Assembly: GCF_000003815.2 (NCBI RefSeq)
Contig: NC_049983.1
Location: 26,951,277 to 27,015,276 of the forward strand
Length of the DNA: 64,000 nt
Source of the DNA: Branchiostoma floridae
Lineage: Eukaryota; Chordata; Leptocardii; Amphioxiformes; Branchiostomatidae
Direction of reading: 5' to 3'
Positions within the stretch are counted from its first letter, which is position 1. Each line of letters starts with the position of its first letter. Positions 30,567 through 41,842 of the stretch are shown in pieces. Below the pieces are notes generated by a model, which worked only from the letters and a program-made list of their open reading frames with translations, made no database searches and had not been told where the DNA came from. A program made the translations under genes and the position numbers.

Positions 30567-33500
30567 CTGAAAAAGAAACGAAAATCCAATCAGTAAAGTT
30601 CGATTGATATGTATTTGGAAGTTTCAAAGTCCAACAGCGCACGCGATGAAGGGACAATAAGAGTGAATGACAGAGTAGAAATCTAAGGGAGATGGATACG
30701 AGGGGTGACCAATAAATTCTCGGCCACAGCCAGAAATGATACGCACAACTCAAATTTCGAGTATGTAGAGAGGAGACCAGTTTAGTGGGTGGGTGAAATG
30801 AATACTAAAGCCGTTCCATATTATTTGTTTATTTTCCATCAAAGGCAGTTTCTCATGACGTACCTAGAGCGACTTGGCAGAAGAAGTGAAACTCGCTGGA
30901 ACATGGACCGTTCAGCCACTGGCCGTACTTCTGATCTGTGTCGGAATAGACGCAATCACCGGAGCCATCAGGTTCTCCCGGAGCCCAGTGGTTGAAGTCA
31001 CCAAGTGCAGAACCGTCCACCCACTCAAACTTTCCCTCTTCGCGCTGATCGTGCAGGCCGATCCAGTAGCGCTCATAGTCGTGATTGTTGTGCAGTGAGA
31101 CCAGGAATTCGTTGGTGTCAACGTCTCGGGGCATGACGAGGGTGCCGCCGTCTTTGCGACAGGTCTCGGCCGCATCGCTGAAGGTTTTTTCTATCCTGAA
31201 GGCCTTGTAGCAGATTCCATTCCCCATTTTGTACCAACCGGGGCAAGGTGCTGTAAGAAAAATTTCCATTGACAGGAAATAAAAGTTGTGATTTCAATTT
31301 TATCTAATTACTATTATATTTCAAACCATACCATTTTTCTGATGTTTCTTCTTTTTCTCCTGTAAAATCTTCAAATCGATTCATCTCTATCATTTCTGTA
31401 CCAAATGACCTGAAATTTGGTACAAATGTAGAGTGGGCTGATACCCTAGTGTTCTTTTTACCTCCATGTCATGTCATAGAGTATTTTCACAAGCGTTTAT
31501 GTGTCTGTCTGTGTGTCAACAAGATAACTCAAGAACGGCTAGGTGGATTGGTTTCATACTTGGTGTGTTGGAAAGGTGTGATAAAAGCTGGTAATTATTA
31601 GATTTGGGGCACCCTAGCGGCTTTCCTTTGGTACTACAGCGTAAGTTCCGGTCTTGCTTCCTCGTGTTCTGAACAAGCTATGGTCACGATTTTTGGGTGT
31701 AATATAGCTCTTGTGCACAGGAAGAAGTGACATAAGTTTAGGCCCCCTAGCGGCTAGTTAATTTCATTTTTAGATGATTCTATTGAAGCCCATAGCTTGG
31801 AAGGAATCACCAAAATGCAGATTTTCTCCACATCACGTGAACGTATTTATATTCGATCAAGATAAGTCCGAATTTCAGAACACTTCAGATATATCTTCTT
31901 AATTGATCTGTGTTTTTTATCTTCTCCTCGCAAGTCGCATCGTATTTACCTTGAAGCTTCTGCACACGTGCCGGCAGCTTTCCCACCTCCTCAGTCAATC
32001 TGACTGTATCAGCAACAACAAATATCACGTTTGTTAACAATGTTTGCATAATACTAGTACTCTCATTTCAACAGAATATCACATGTGATGTGATGACAAA
32101 GTACTTACCATTCAGCTCCTCCATGCCTGCTTGCTGCTTTCCCGTGTCTTTTGTGAATCTGACTGTGTCGGCAAAAAAAATGAAATCACAGTCGTGAAGT
32201 ATGATCAGCTTGATACTAGATCGTGATCATGTTAATAATTTCCGATAATACTCTCATTTCAACAGAATATTACAGGTGATGTGATGACAAAGTACTTACC
32301 ATTCAGCTCCTGCAGACCTGCTTGCAGCTTTCCCATGTCTTTTGTGAATCTGACTGTGTCGGCAGAAAAAAAAAGAAAATCACAGTCGCGAAGTATGATC
32401 TGATACTAGATCATGATCATGTTAATAATGTCTGCATAATATTCTCATTTCTGCAGACTATTACAAGTGACGTCAGGACAAAGTACTTACCATTCAGCTC
32501 CTGCAGACCTGCTTGAAGCTTTCCCATGTCTTTTGTGAATCTGACTGTGTCGGCAAAAAGAAAATCACGGTGATCTCCTTGATACTAGATCATTGTGCAA
32601 AAAAGACAACATATTACATGTCATTTCAAGAGCATGTTCCAAATTTTCCAAACCTAAACGAAACAGAGAACTGACCTGAAAAATAGGACACTAGAACAGC
32701 GATGGTCACGGCGACCACGAGGCTGGAGATTTGCCAAAATGTCCTGAATCGGCTGACGCACTTCTTCCGCTTTTTTGAGGCTGCTGTTGGACATGAAACA
32801 TGAAAATCATTGAAGAATGAGATTATTTAACGTATTAAATGTATGAGGTATTCGAAAACAGTACAGAAGTTGGCTTTAAACCAAAGTGATAACAACAAAG
32901 CGAGTCAAGAACAGGACGCCGTAAGCGATCTGGAAACTTTTTACCTTTTCCGGAGGCGTAGACAGGGTTGGGTATACGCGCAGCGGCGTCGGCACGTGCC
33001 TGCCAATCAGTCTGGGGCTCCTCTGCGGGTGTGGTGTCTGGCAAAATCATGAATTCATTTTCTTGAAACACTGCATTGTTTCCATGCTGTCCAAGAATTG
33101 AAATTTATCTCTTTGGAAATTTGACGATTCAGATTTTGTTTTGTTTTGTTTTGACAATATGTTCAAAGGTGTTGAGACAATGCCGTAGAGTATGCTAAGT
33201 TTCTTGTTCTTTGAGGTTTGTCTCTTTCCTCTGGCCACATTCCCACAGACTGGAAGATGGCAAGGGTCACTCCATTACACAAAGGGGGGGATACAGAAGA
33301 CCCAAACAATTACAGACCCATATCTGTCCTACCTGTCATCATGAAGGCCTTTGAAAGAGAGGTGCACACACAGTTCGTTGAATGCCTGCATCAACACAAT
33401 ATCCTCTCCACCCAACAGTCTGGTTTTAGGACAGGCCACTCTACAACAACAACACTACTGGATGCCAAGGACTACGTGCTTCATAACATGGACAGGGGTA

Positions 33501-36500
33501 ACCTAGTGGGGGCGGTATTTTTGGATCTTAAGAAAGCATTTGACACTGTACATCATGGACTACTACTAACTAAACTGTCATGGATCGGGATTCAGGGTGT
33601 GGAGCATCTTTGGTTCAGTAACTACCTGTCGGGGAGACAACAAATTGTCTCTCTGAATGGTTGTAGGTCAGAATACTTACCTGTTACACTGGGAGTGCCC
33701 CAGGGTTCCATACTGGGCCCGTTGCTCTTCAATTTATTTATTAATGATATACCTGATGTAGTTACCACATGTAAAATATGTTTGTATGCCGATGACACAG
33801 CAATATTCTATCCCAGCAACAATGTAAAACATATTGAGTCAATTCTGAACTATGAACTCTCTGGTCTGGCCACTTGGTTCCAAACAAATCGTTTAACATT
33901 AAATGTAACCAAGACTAAATGGATGTTATTTGGCACTGCTAACAGGTTAAAGCAAGCACAGTCCTTGACAGTCGAAATTGACCAAGAAATTATAGAAAGA
34001 GTTCATACGTTCAAATATCTTGGTCTGTACCTTGACTCCCATCTGTCCTTTAATGAACATATAGACAAAGTTTGTAGCAGGTGTCACAGAGGATTGGTCT
34101 ACTTNNNNNNNNNNNNNNNNNNNNNNNNNNNNNNNNNNNNNNNNNNNNNNNNNNNNNNNNNNNNNNNNNNNNNNNNNNNNNNNNNNNNNNNNNNNNNNNN
34201 NNNNNNNNNNNNNNNNNNNNNNNNNNNNNNNNNNNNNNNNNNNNNNNNNNNNNNNNNNNNNNNNNNNNNNNNNNNNNNNNNNNNNNNNNNNNNNNNNNNN
34301 NNNNNNNNNNNNNNNNNNNNNNNNNNNNNNNNNNNNNNNNNNNNNNNNNNNNNNNNNNNNNNNNNNNNNNNNNNNNNNNNNNNNNNNNNNNNNNNNNNNN
34401 NNNNNNNNNNNNNNNNNNNNNNNNNNNNNNNNNNNNNNNNNNNNNNNNNNNNNNNNNNNNNNNNNNNNNNNNNNNNNNNNNNNNNNNNNNNNATTTGATA
34501 TATGATTTGACCTCTGACCTCCACCCCATGTCTTGACATATTGATTTTGACCTTGGAACGTTTTCGACATGAGTATGGACACTGATTATGTTTTGACGCA
34601 CCGGTATTATGTTTTCTGTACTGTATGTTGTCCCTGGGTGTTCAAAGTTTGACTGATTGTTACTACGTTTTTGTCCTGTATTTATTATTTACATGTATGT
34701 TTGATGGGCCCCCTTGGAAATCAACTATGCACTGTTGTAGGGGCTACCCATCTGTTTCAAGATGAAATAAATAAATAAATAAAAAAGGTGCTAAAATCGG
34801 GGGAAATGGCCAGAAAACTATTTTGAGGGGTTGTGGACCAAGTACTCGCCTAACCTCACCTATCCCTTGACCTCCTGGTGGGTCGTTGGGGCACCCAATA
34901 CTACTGTGCAAAATATAAGCCAAAGCCATATATTGACTCATGCCACCATTGTTTGATCCTTACAGACATTTACTCTTCATACTGTTCATAATGCATGTTC
35001 TTCACTTCAAATCTAACTACGTTATGTAAAATATCGTTACATGAAATATTTTGACAAAATGTTATAATTCGCATTCGGTATTCGGTTGGTTAGAGAAGAA
35101 GCCTGTTTCAGCCACTGTGACAATTTGTATGGTTTGAATAAGAGGCTGCTGTTGAACATAAGAAATGGAAATCATTGAGTCATTAAAATTATGTCAAGTA
35201 TGAAATAAACTATGCATTTGAAAACAGATTTCTTTAAGTACAGCTTTAAATCAAAGTGAGAACAAAAAAGCGCGACAAGAACAGGACGCCGCGCCATAAG
35301 CCGAAAACGTTTTACCTGCTCTGTTGACGTAGAAGTGGTCTGGTAGGCTCTCGGCGGCGTCGGCACGTGCCTGCCAATCAGTCTGAGGCTCCTCCACGGG
35401 TGTGGGGTCTGGCAAAATGACAAACATATAGTTATAGTTATTTGTAGAAATATTAGGGCGATTAAGTTTACCAGATAACAAATCTGGTCTTAAGCAATGA
35501 CAATTCATACAATTGTAGAAGATAGAATTTAAAGTATGCATTAAAAAATTATACATAACTTTGCTTCAGACCAGGAACCGCCTGCTCGATTCACTATTGG
35601 TCCGTCTCGCGTATAAATATCAATGACCTTACCTTATTAGGGCGCAAGCCAATCAGCGCGCAGATTTTAAATGTCCAACATGGCGAGCATACAGATTTGC
35701 GCAACTGTTGTTGTTCTGAGCTAGAGGATGATGGTTTCTAAGTGTTTTCGGGTATTATTCGGATATTATCCCGCGATCACTCTCTACCCACAGATCCTAC
35801 GGATCGACGGATTTGGTACCCTCTTGGTGCCTGAAACGTTTTACCTGCTCCGGAGGCGTACATGGGGTTGGGCACTTTCGCAGCGGCGTCGGCACGTGCC
35901 CGCCAATCAGTCTGAGGGCGCTGCATAGGTGTGGCACCTGGAGAAAAATCACAAAAATTACCTCAATAACGTCATCTTGTCCTGGTATGTCTGTCCAAGA
36001 CTCAATAACGTCATCTTGTCCTGGTATGTCTGTCCAAGCCTCAATAAAGATGAAATTCTGAACCACCCATGAAATGCTTCATAATTGACGCATCTTATAA
36101 CACATCATCATTCTCCGAAGGTTTTTCTTTGAAGCTGGTGTGTAACGCCGATTGGCGGTTATGCCGGTTATATTGATACAGATGCAAATAAATTTTGTTC
36201 GATGACATTTTTAGAAGATTGAGTCCATTTAAAAAAATGATACACTTTATGCACATTTCGTAACAATATGTGATTGCACAAGTAACAACATCGTGTGATT
36301 TAGAATTGAATGAACTTTATTCACAATGACTTTCCAAACTTTCAAAGACCAGTTCATGTCTTTTTGACGGTGCATTGGGGTTTTAAAGGGTTTATAAAAT
36401 ACAGTCGTCTTAAAACTAAAGCGAAAAACACAAAGAAACACAAAGGCAGCGTACTTAACGATGGCTTGAAAACGTCTGACCTGCTCAGGAAAAATGCATT

Positions 36501-36993
36501 TTGTTGGGGGATAATCAGTCTGGTCTTGCTACCGTGTGGTGTTTGGAGAAAACGTACAGAAAAGTCTACAATCATCTGCAAAAATGCTAGAAAGTATCGC
36601 ATTAACAACAAACGCAAGTAACGAATTAGTGAAATAGAAAGCAAAGAAATTATCTATTACCTAATTGGAACTCAATGTATACTAGGGTACGAGTGTGGGG
36701 GTGGTATATACATTTTTTGGTCTAAATCATTTTAAATGCAGATAGGAAAAAAGCCTAAAACACCTGGAGTATTAGCATGGCCCACTCTAACTTTGTGCCG
36801 AATTTCGGATCATTTAGCCAAAAAAAAAAACAAAGATGAATCGATTTGAAGATTTTACAGAAGAAGAAGGAGCATAAGGAAAAACAAGATATTTCAACCC
36901 ATACCTGTAGTATGATTGAAATATACAAATGAAATGACAAAACATCTCAGTACCTGTGTCCCCAGTCTGGGACTGCTGCTGCCCTCCCGACAT
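30550..36993 (-). CDS. Lectin gene B: type II membrane C-type lectin, complete
   Basis: Eleven exons join in frame to 348 codons: 5' exon, three tyrosine-motif exons, membrane exon, four 18-residue coiled-coil neck exons, a one-exon CTLD and a short last exon. All internal junctions are phase 1. The predicted protein has a cytoplasmic N-terminal tail of about 110 residues bearing NPMY, FYVN and NPVY motifs, one membrane helix, a trimerising-type neck and a calcium-type lectin domain outside. This matches the layout of known type II lectin receptors, though I recognise no specific orthologue. A + strand retrotransposon sits in its largest intron (33.2-34.8 kb). Confidence 0.7.
30864..31250 (-). 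CDS. C-type lectin domain exon of gene B
   Basis: 387 nt, phase 1-1, holding the whole CTLD. Landmarks in order: PCPGWYKMGNGICYKAF, FSDAAETCRKDGGTLVMPRD, YWIGLHDQ, FEWVDGSALGDFNHW, the calcium-site loop GEPDGSGDC, then GQWLNGPC and FHFFCQVA. Cysteines sit at the canonical positions. EPD in place of EPN or QPD and WLN in place of WND leave the sugar preference open. The donor CTAG|gtacgt is followed by an in-frame TGA, so read-through would also end here. Confidence 0.85.
31400..31900. repeat. Dispersed repeat, unclassified
   Basis: Contains gaacggctaggtggattgg and the ccctagcggc motif that recurs at 31610, 31745 and 42545. Probably an old interspersed repeat. Confidence 0.35.
31950..32003 (-). 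CDS. Neck exon 4 of gene B
   Basis: 54 nt, phase 1-1, RLTEEVGKLPARVQKLQ: heptad pattern. Confidence 0.7.
32109..32162 (-). CDS. Neck exon 3 of gene B
   Basis: 54 nt, phase 1-1, RFTKDTGKQQAGMEELN. Duplicate of the next two. Confidence 0.7.
32300..32353 (-). CDS. Neck exon 2 of gene B
   Basis: 54 nt, phase 1-1, RFTKDMGKLQAGLQELN, the same protein sequence as neck exon 1. Confidence 0.75.
32491..32544 (-). CDS. Neck exon 1 of gene B
   Basis: 54 nt, phase 1-1, RFTKDMGKLQAGLQELN. The three upstream neck exons form a tandem array with a spacing of about 190 bp. Confidence 0.75.
32676..32783 (-). CDS. Membrane exon of gene B
   Basis: 108 nt, phase 1-1. Basic stretch SKKRKKCVSRFR, then FWQISSLVVAVTIAVLVSYF, one membrane-spanning helix. 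Positive residues on the N-terminal side predict a cytoplasmic N-terminus (type II). Confidence 0.8.
32945..33037 (-). CDS. Tyrosine-motif cytoplasmic exon B3
   Basis: 93 nt, phase 1-1. TTPAEEPQTDWQARADAAAR then IPNPVYASGK: NPVY, the same core as the LDL-receptor internalisation signal. Confidence 0.8.
33217..34783 (+). mobile_element. 5'-truncated non-LTR retrotransposon (reverse transcriptase)
   Basis: Open frame from 33218 reads HIPTDWKMARVTPLHKGG, NNYRPISVLPV, QSGFRTGHST, VFLDLKKAFDTV, GVPQGSILGPLLFNLFINDI and the catalytic YADDT. This is the RT domain of the jockey/CR1/L2 lineage. It is truncated at the 5' end, broken by the N run at 34105-34492 and ends with an (AAAT)n tail near 34783. 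Inserted in a gene B intron, opposite to the host gene. Confidence 0.85.
34105..34492. other. Assembly gap, 388 N
   Basis: Run of N inside the retrotransposon. Protein predictions through it are meaningless. Confidence 0.99.
35316..35408 (-). CDS. Tyrosine-motif cytoplasmic exon B2
   Basis: 93 nt, phase 1-1. PTPVEEPQTDWQARADAAES then LPDHFYVNRA. NP is replaced by DH; YVN fits the YxN pattern read by Grb2-type SH2 domains. Confidence 0.75.
35845..35937 (-). CDS. Tyrosine-motif cytoplasmic exon B1
   Basis: 93 nt, phase 1-1. ATPMQRPQTDWRARADAAAK then VPNPMYASGA. Confidence 0.75.
35945..36045. repeat. Duplicated 45-bp segment
   Basis: caataacgtcatcttgtcct and its continuation occur twice in tandem just outside exon B1. 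Confidence 0.85.
36481..36542 (-). pseudogene. Relic tyrosine-motif exon
   Basis: Ends match the family (donor ctgagcag|gtcag, start acaccacac), but the middle is deleted, a TAG is in frame and the acceptor AG has become AA. Confidence 0.65.
36954..36993 (-). CDS. First coding exon of gene B
   Basis: ATG at complement 36991-36993, MSGGQQQSQTGDT, phase 1 donor ACAG|gtactg. The donor is 6 nt upstream of the one used in copies A and C; the shift keeps the frame. Confidence 0.7.
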
Positions 36994-37089
36994 GATGCCG
37001 CTTGTACTTGTCAGGTTTCTGCTCGGCAAAAACACGTCCTGCTCCTGGCAAGGCGCTTGTTGACTCCAGAGTAGTCCCAGACTCAAAGA

Positions 37090-37215
37090 AATATAAAGCC
37101 TCACATCACAACATCAGAAACCAGAGATGGAAGCAACTTATGTACGCTGGGTAACACCGCCCCCACCGAGACAAATTATGTGTACATGTAATCGGTTTGG
37201 TCGCTAAATATTGAA
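37090..37215 (-). promoter_or_regulatory. Duplicated promoter region of gene B
   Basis: Same conserved segment as at 5281 and 27773, with one change in the CACCGCCCMCACC core. Confidence 0.45.
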
Positions 37216-38602
37216 TACGAGTTTTCTAACACAGCCTAAAGAACCTATGCTTTTATATTGCAGCTGCGTCCCTTCGCATGTCAAAAAGTGTTGAAGTGAT
37301 TTCAGCCATTAAAATGACTGAATTACTCTAAACTCTAAAATTTTCTATATGAACTATTATAGCATTTCTGGTCATCAGGGCAAATGTAAATAATTTAGTC
37401 TCCAGTTTCATTCAGATTTGATACCCCTGGTAAAAGCTAAGTGGCTGTAAACTATTTTCCTGGCGTATGTTGAGATTTTGGAGGTGTATATTATAGGTAA
37501 CTCTCGATCTTCATGTCTACCTTGTCCCCCCAACGACCTGGAGGTCAAGGGACTAGGTAGGTAGGTAGGTATTATAGGTAAGAGTTTTTACCTTATGTTG
37601 AAAAAAAGTCATGTTTGTGGTTGCAGGAGGTTCACAATCTTGGACAGCGTATTTAGGATTGGAGTTTTCAAAATAAATGTTTCCTGGTAAAGATACTCAA
37701 GAAATGTGAGTTTTAAAATAAGTTCGTAACTTTGCATTGGTATCTCATACATATTCATCGACAATGTAGAAGTTGCATAACCAACGCGGGCCACGTAGTA
37801 GCTGGTAGCGTCTGTCTACAGATTCAGAACCTGACAATAATCGAAAATTAGTGTTCAAACGAGAAAATCATCAAGAACAATACTAAGACCTAGTTTACGT
37901 TCGAAAGAGTACAACGTACATGCATTTTTTGCAATAAAAATAGCAGAATGACACAACAAACTTTCATCACGAACACATTTATTGGTAGCGTCTACGGCCT
38001 TTTAAACAGATGTATCATCAACTTAGTTTCTTTCTGCAGAGAATTTTGTCCATCAGATGAGTTACTTCTTATCCAAATCTTCTTCCATTGAATAATCCTT
38101 CTTCTTCATGAAGGTTCTGAACATCAGATAACTTTCTATACTCAGATAAAGCTATAGATTATTACAATAGTTTTTATCCAGATTTTCTTCTAGCTTCGCA
38201 ACATCAGATCAGACTAAAACTTTCTATTTGATTGAAGACATACAAATTTCACAATACTTCTTATCCAGATCTTCTTCTCCTCTTAATGCATCAGCCTTAA
38301 AAGCACATCTAAGTTTCTATATGATTTAAGCTATACATTATTTTAATACTTCTTATCCACATCTTTTTAGGTAAGTTCTTGCAGCTTCTCAACATTAGAC
38401 CGGTCGACCAGACTAAAACCCATCTTCGTTTCTGTATGATTAACATGATAATAGAAATCCACTACCATATGTAACGTTACATTAGTGACGTGCGTCTTAC
38501 TACAAGATTTTTCCTTCTACATGCAGCTTCTGAGCCTCATACATGAGTCAAAATCCATGGAGAGATTTGTGCCCATTGTTACAAATATCTCAATGTCCCT
38601 AC

Positions 38603-39035
38603 TAGGGCTGGGTATCGGTACATCGTACCGGTACAAAACCGGTTTTTCTTATTGGACCGGTCCAGAAAAACCGGACCTGAAAAAATTAGGTGGACCGGAT
38701 GTTGGACCGATTAGAAAATTAACAGCTTATTTTATCAGGCATTCACACGTTTTGGCGCTTGTAGGTGGAAGAAAATAACAAGAGTGAAGTAGAGTAGAGT
38801 TTATAGTAATTTCTACCAAGTTTTACAGCCAATCGTACAGGTGCAGTTAGTGTTGAAGGATTTTAAAACGCCGGTGTAAGTCTAATACTCCACCAAACAG
38901 ATCTATTTGTAGTGAAATGGACCATTGGTATGAGTCATACTGAATCAGGTCCAGGTTTAGGTCCGGACCTGTACCTGATCCTTTGGACCTGAACCGGACC
39001 TGGACCTGAATTTTTTGTACCGGTACCCAGCCCTA
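38603..39035. mobile_element. hAT-like MITE with 8-bp target-site duplication
   Basis: Inverted ends TAGGGCTGGGTATCGGTAC and GTACCGGTACCCAGCCCTA are flanked by GTCCCTAC at 38595-38602 and 39036-39043. An 8-bp duplication and a TAGGGCTGGG terminus are typical of hAT. The paralogous block at 29464 lacks the insert (..caatgaccctac then atatgttatgtgccc). 433 bp, no transposase. Confidence 0.9.
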
Positions 39036-39307
39036 GTCCCTACGAATGTTGTGTGCTCATGCAGTAGATTAAACATTAACGCTATAGAATATTCCATTTA
39101 GGTTCAATCTTGCCTTTCAGAACATTTTCTCTCTCTGCAAACGTTAGTTCTAAATGCCATGTAGATTTAGAGCTAAAACAAGCTTATCATTCAAGCTCAC
39201 GTCAACCATGTAATGATCTGACCATATGTAAAGATCATTAATTCTAAAACGTTTCCAAAACAATTGTACAAAGCACATCTACGTTACATGTTCCCTGGTC
39301 AATATTG

Positions 39308-39407
39308 NNNNNNNNNNNNNNNNNNNNNNNNNNNNNNNNNNNNNNNNNNNNNNNNNNNNNNNNNNNNNNNNNNNNNNNNNNNNNNNNNNNNNNNNNNNNN
39401 NNNNNNN
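39308..39407. other. Assembly gap, 100 N
   Basis: The left flank ends exactly where the paralogous block reaches the gene B last exon (about 30400), so the last exon of gene D may lie in the gap. Confidence 0.99.
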
Positions 39408-40303
39408 TATTTTGTGAGATAGCTCTACATTACATTACATTACATAACCATGAAAAGAATGTGACATGAGGGAAATGATTTGCCATTTAGTTGTTTCCAA
39501 TGTGAATAATAATGCCTTATTGTACTGTGTCACACAAATAATCTAATATTTCTATCGATGTCCATCAACTTCCCCCAAAATATTTCCTGACAGTATGTAT
39601 TGTATATGCCAATTTACATCAAAGGAGATGTGAAAAAAACAGAAATAAAGAATCTACAGTTCGGTATGCCATACTCTGTATGTTTAGCTGTGATTTAAGG
39701 CATCCGTGTAATTAAATCAACATGACCTTCATCATCATCATCATTGCGGACTGTTTGCCCGGACCAAGTCCACCCTCTCCTTCCAGACATGGCCTTACGA
39801 TAAGTAAACATATAGGAAGACCTTATTCTATGGCTGGTTGGGCGGAGGAAGAGAGGTGCAGTTAAACAGAGGGGTGAAGATATGTGCGTGGTCAATGGGC
39901 CTAATGGTATGTTAAATCCATTTCTTAACTGGAGTTCTACGACCCTATACCAAGTTATCTTAAAATTTACGACTGATATATCATAATTATTTTCAAATTA
40001 TTTCAAGATCGTTGTTAAACTGTCGGACTAAGTGACAGGAAAGTAGTAGGAAAGTACACAAAGAGAGAGGGGGGCGGTAGGTCAAATGAATAGTAAAATC
40101 CATTTCCAAACTGGAGTTCCACGACCCCGTACCTCCGCCAACCCGATCTTAAACTCACGACTGATATATATCATGAATGTTTTCAAATTATGTAAAGATT
40201 GCTGTTAAACTGTCGAACTGAGTGACAGAGTAGGAAAGTATAGAAAGAGAGAGGAAGCGAGAGAAAGAGAGGGAGAGAGAGGATAGGTTAAATGTCATAT
40301 ATG

Positions 40304-40307
<4 letters not shown>

Positions 40308-40368
<61 letters not shown>
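40308..40368. repeat. (TA)n microsatellite, copy 1
   Basis: About 30 TA units; the same length recurs at 41778-41838. Confidence 0.95.
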
Positions 40369-40372
<4 letters not shown>

Positions 40373-40431
40373 GTCTTAGTAGTAAAGATCATTTGATGCG
40401 TTTCCATCAGAGGCAGGTTCTCATGACGTAC

Positions 40432-40821
40432 CTGGAGCGACTTGGCAGATGAAGTACTTAGTCCAGTCACATTGCATGTCGAACCACTCGCCTTTCGTAT
40501 TCTGATATGTGGAGTGAAGAACGCAATCACCAAGGCCGTCCGGTTCTCCCTGACCCCATGAGTTGAAGTCACCAAGTGCAGAACCGTCCATCCACTCCCA
40601 GCTCCCCTCTTCGCGCTGATACTGCAGGCCGAGCCAAAAGGACATATCGGCGCCCTTGTTGTACAAGGAGCCCAGGAAGGCGTTGGTCCCAGCGTCTCGG
40701 GGCATGGCGAGGGTGCCGCCGTCTTCGCGACAGGTCTCAGTTGCATCGCTGAAGGTCTTTTTTATCATGAAGGTCTTGTAGCAGATTCCACGCCACATTT
40801 TGTACCAACCAAGGCAAGGTG
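40432..40821 (-). CDS. C-type lectin domain exon D2
   Basis: 390 nt, phase 1-1. PCLGWYKMWRGICYKTFMIK, FSDATETCREDGGTLAMPRD, FWLGLQYQREEGSWEWMDGS, GEPDGLGDCVLHS, EWFDMQCDW and FICQVAPG. Calcium-site loop EPD; WFD at the WND position. Confidence 0.8.
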
Positions 40822-41773
40822 CTGTAAGAAAGATTTCCAGTGACATCAGATATTTATTCATTTATTTTATTCACGTGTATTTTGTGAGATAGCTCTACAT
40901 TACATTACATTACATAACCATGAAAAGAATGTGACATTGAGGAAATGATTTGCCATTTAGTTGTTTCCAATGTGAATAATAATGCCTTATTGTACTTTGT
41001 CACACAAATAATCTAATATTTCTATCGATGTCCATCAACTTCCCCCAAAATATTTCCTGACAGTATGTATTGTATATGCCAATTTACATCAAAGGAGATG
41101 TGAAAAAAACAGAAATAAAGAATCTACAGTTCGGTATGCCATACTCTGTATGTTTAGCTGTGATTTAAGGCATCCGTGTAATTAAATCAACATGACCTTC
41201 ATCATCATCATCATTGCGGACTGTTTGCCCGGACCAAGTCCACCCTCTCCTTCCAGACATGGCCTTACGATAAGTAAACATATAGGAAGACCTTATTCTA
41301 TGGCTGGTTGGGCGGAGGAAGAGAGGTGCAGTTAAACAGAGGGGTGAAGATATGTGCGTGGTCAATGGGCCTAATGGTATGTTAAATCCATTTCTTAACT
41401 GGAGTTCTACGACCCTATACCAAGTTATCTTAAAATTTACGACTGATATATCATAATTATTTTCAAATTATTTCAAGATCGTTGTTAAACTGTCGGACTA
41501 AGTGACAGGAAAGTAGTAGGAAAGTACACAAAGAGAGAGGGGGGCGGTAGGTCAAATGAATAGTAAAATCCATTTCCAAACTGGAGTTCCACGACCCCGT
41601 ACCTCCGCCAACCCGATCTTAAACTCACGACTGATATATATCATGAATGTTTTCAAATTATGTAAAGATTGCTGTTAAACTGTCGAACTGAGTGACAGAG
41701 TAGGAAAGTATAGAAAGAGAGAGGAAGCGAGAGAAAGAGAGGGAGAGAGAGGATAGGTTAAATGTCATATATG

Positions 41774-41842
<69 letters not shown>

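Noticed and set aside
30853-30863. Conserved stop after ...PGTS as the end of the lectin proteins
   Set aside because: The copy at 49448 has TGT at that position while the gtacgt donor is kept in all copies, so the conserved signal is the splice donor.
33947-34601. Open frames crossing the gap at 34105
   Set aside because: Mostly N; only the + strand reverse-transcriptase part before the gap is real.
39695-41365. Two identical 66-codon - strand open frames
   Set aside because: They lie in the noncoding part of the 1470-bp duplication; identity reflects recent duplication, not coding constraint.
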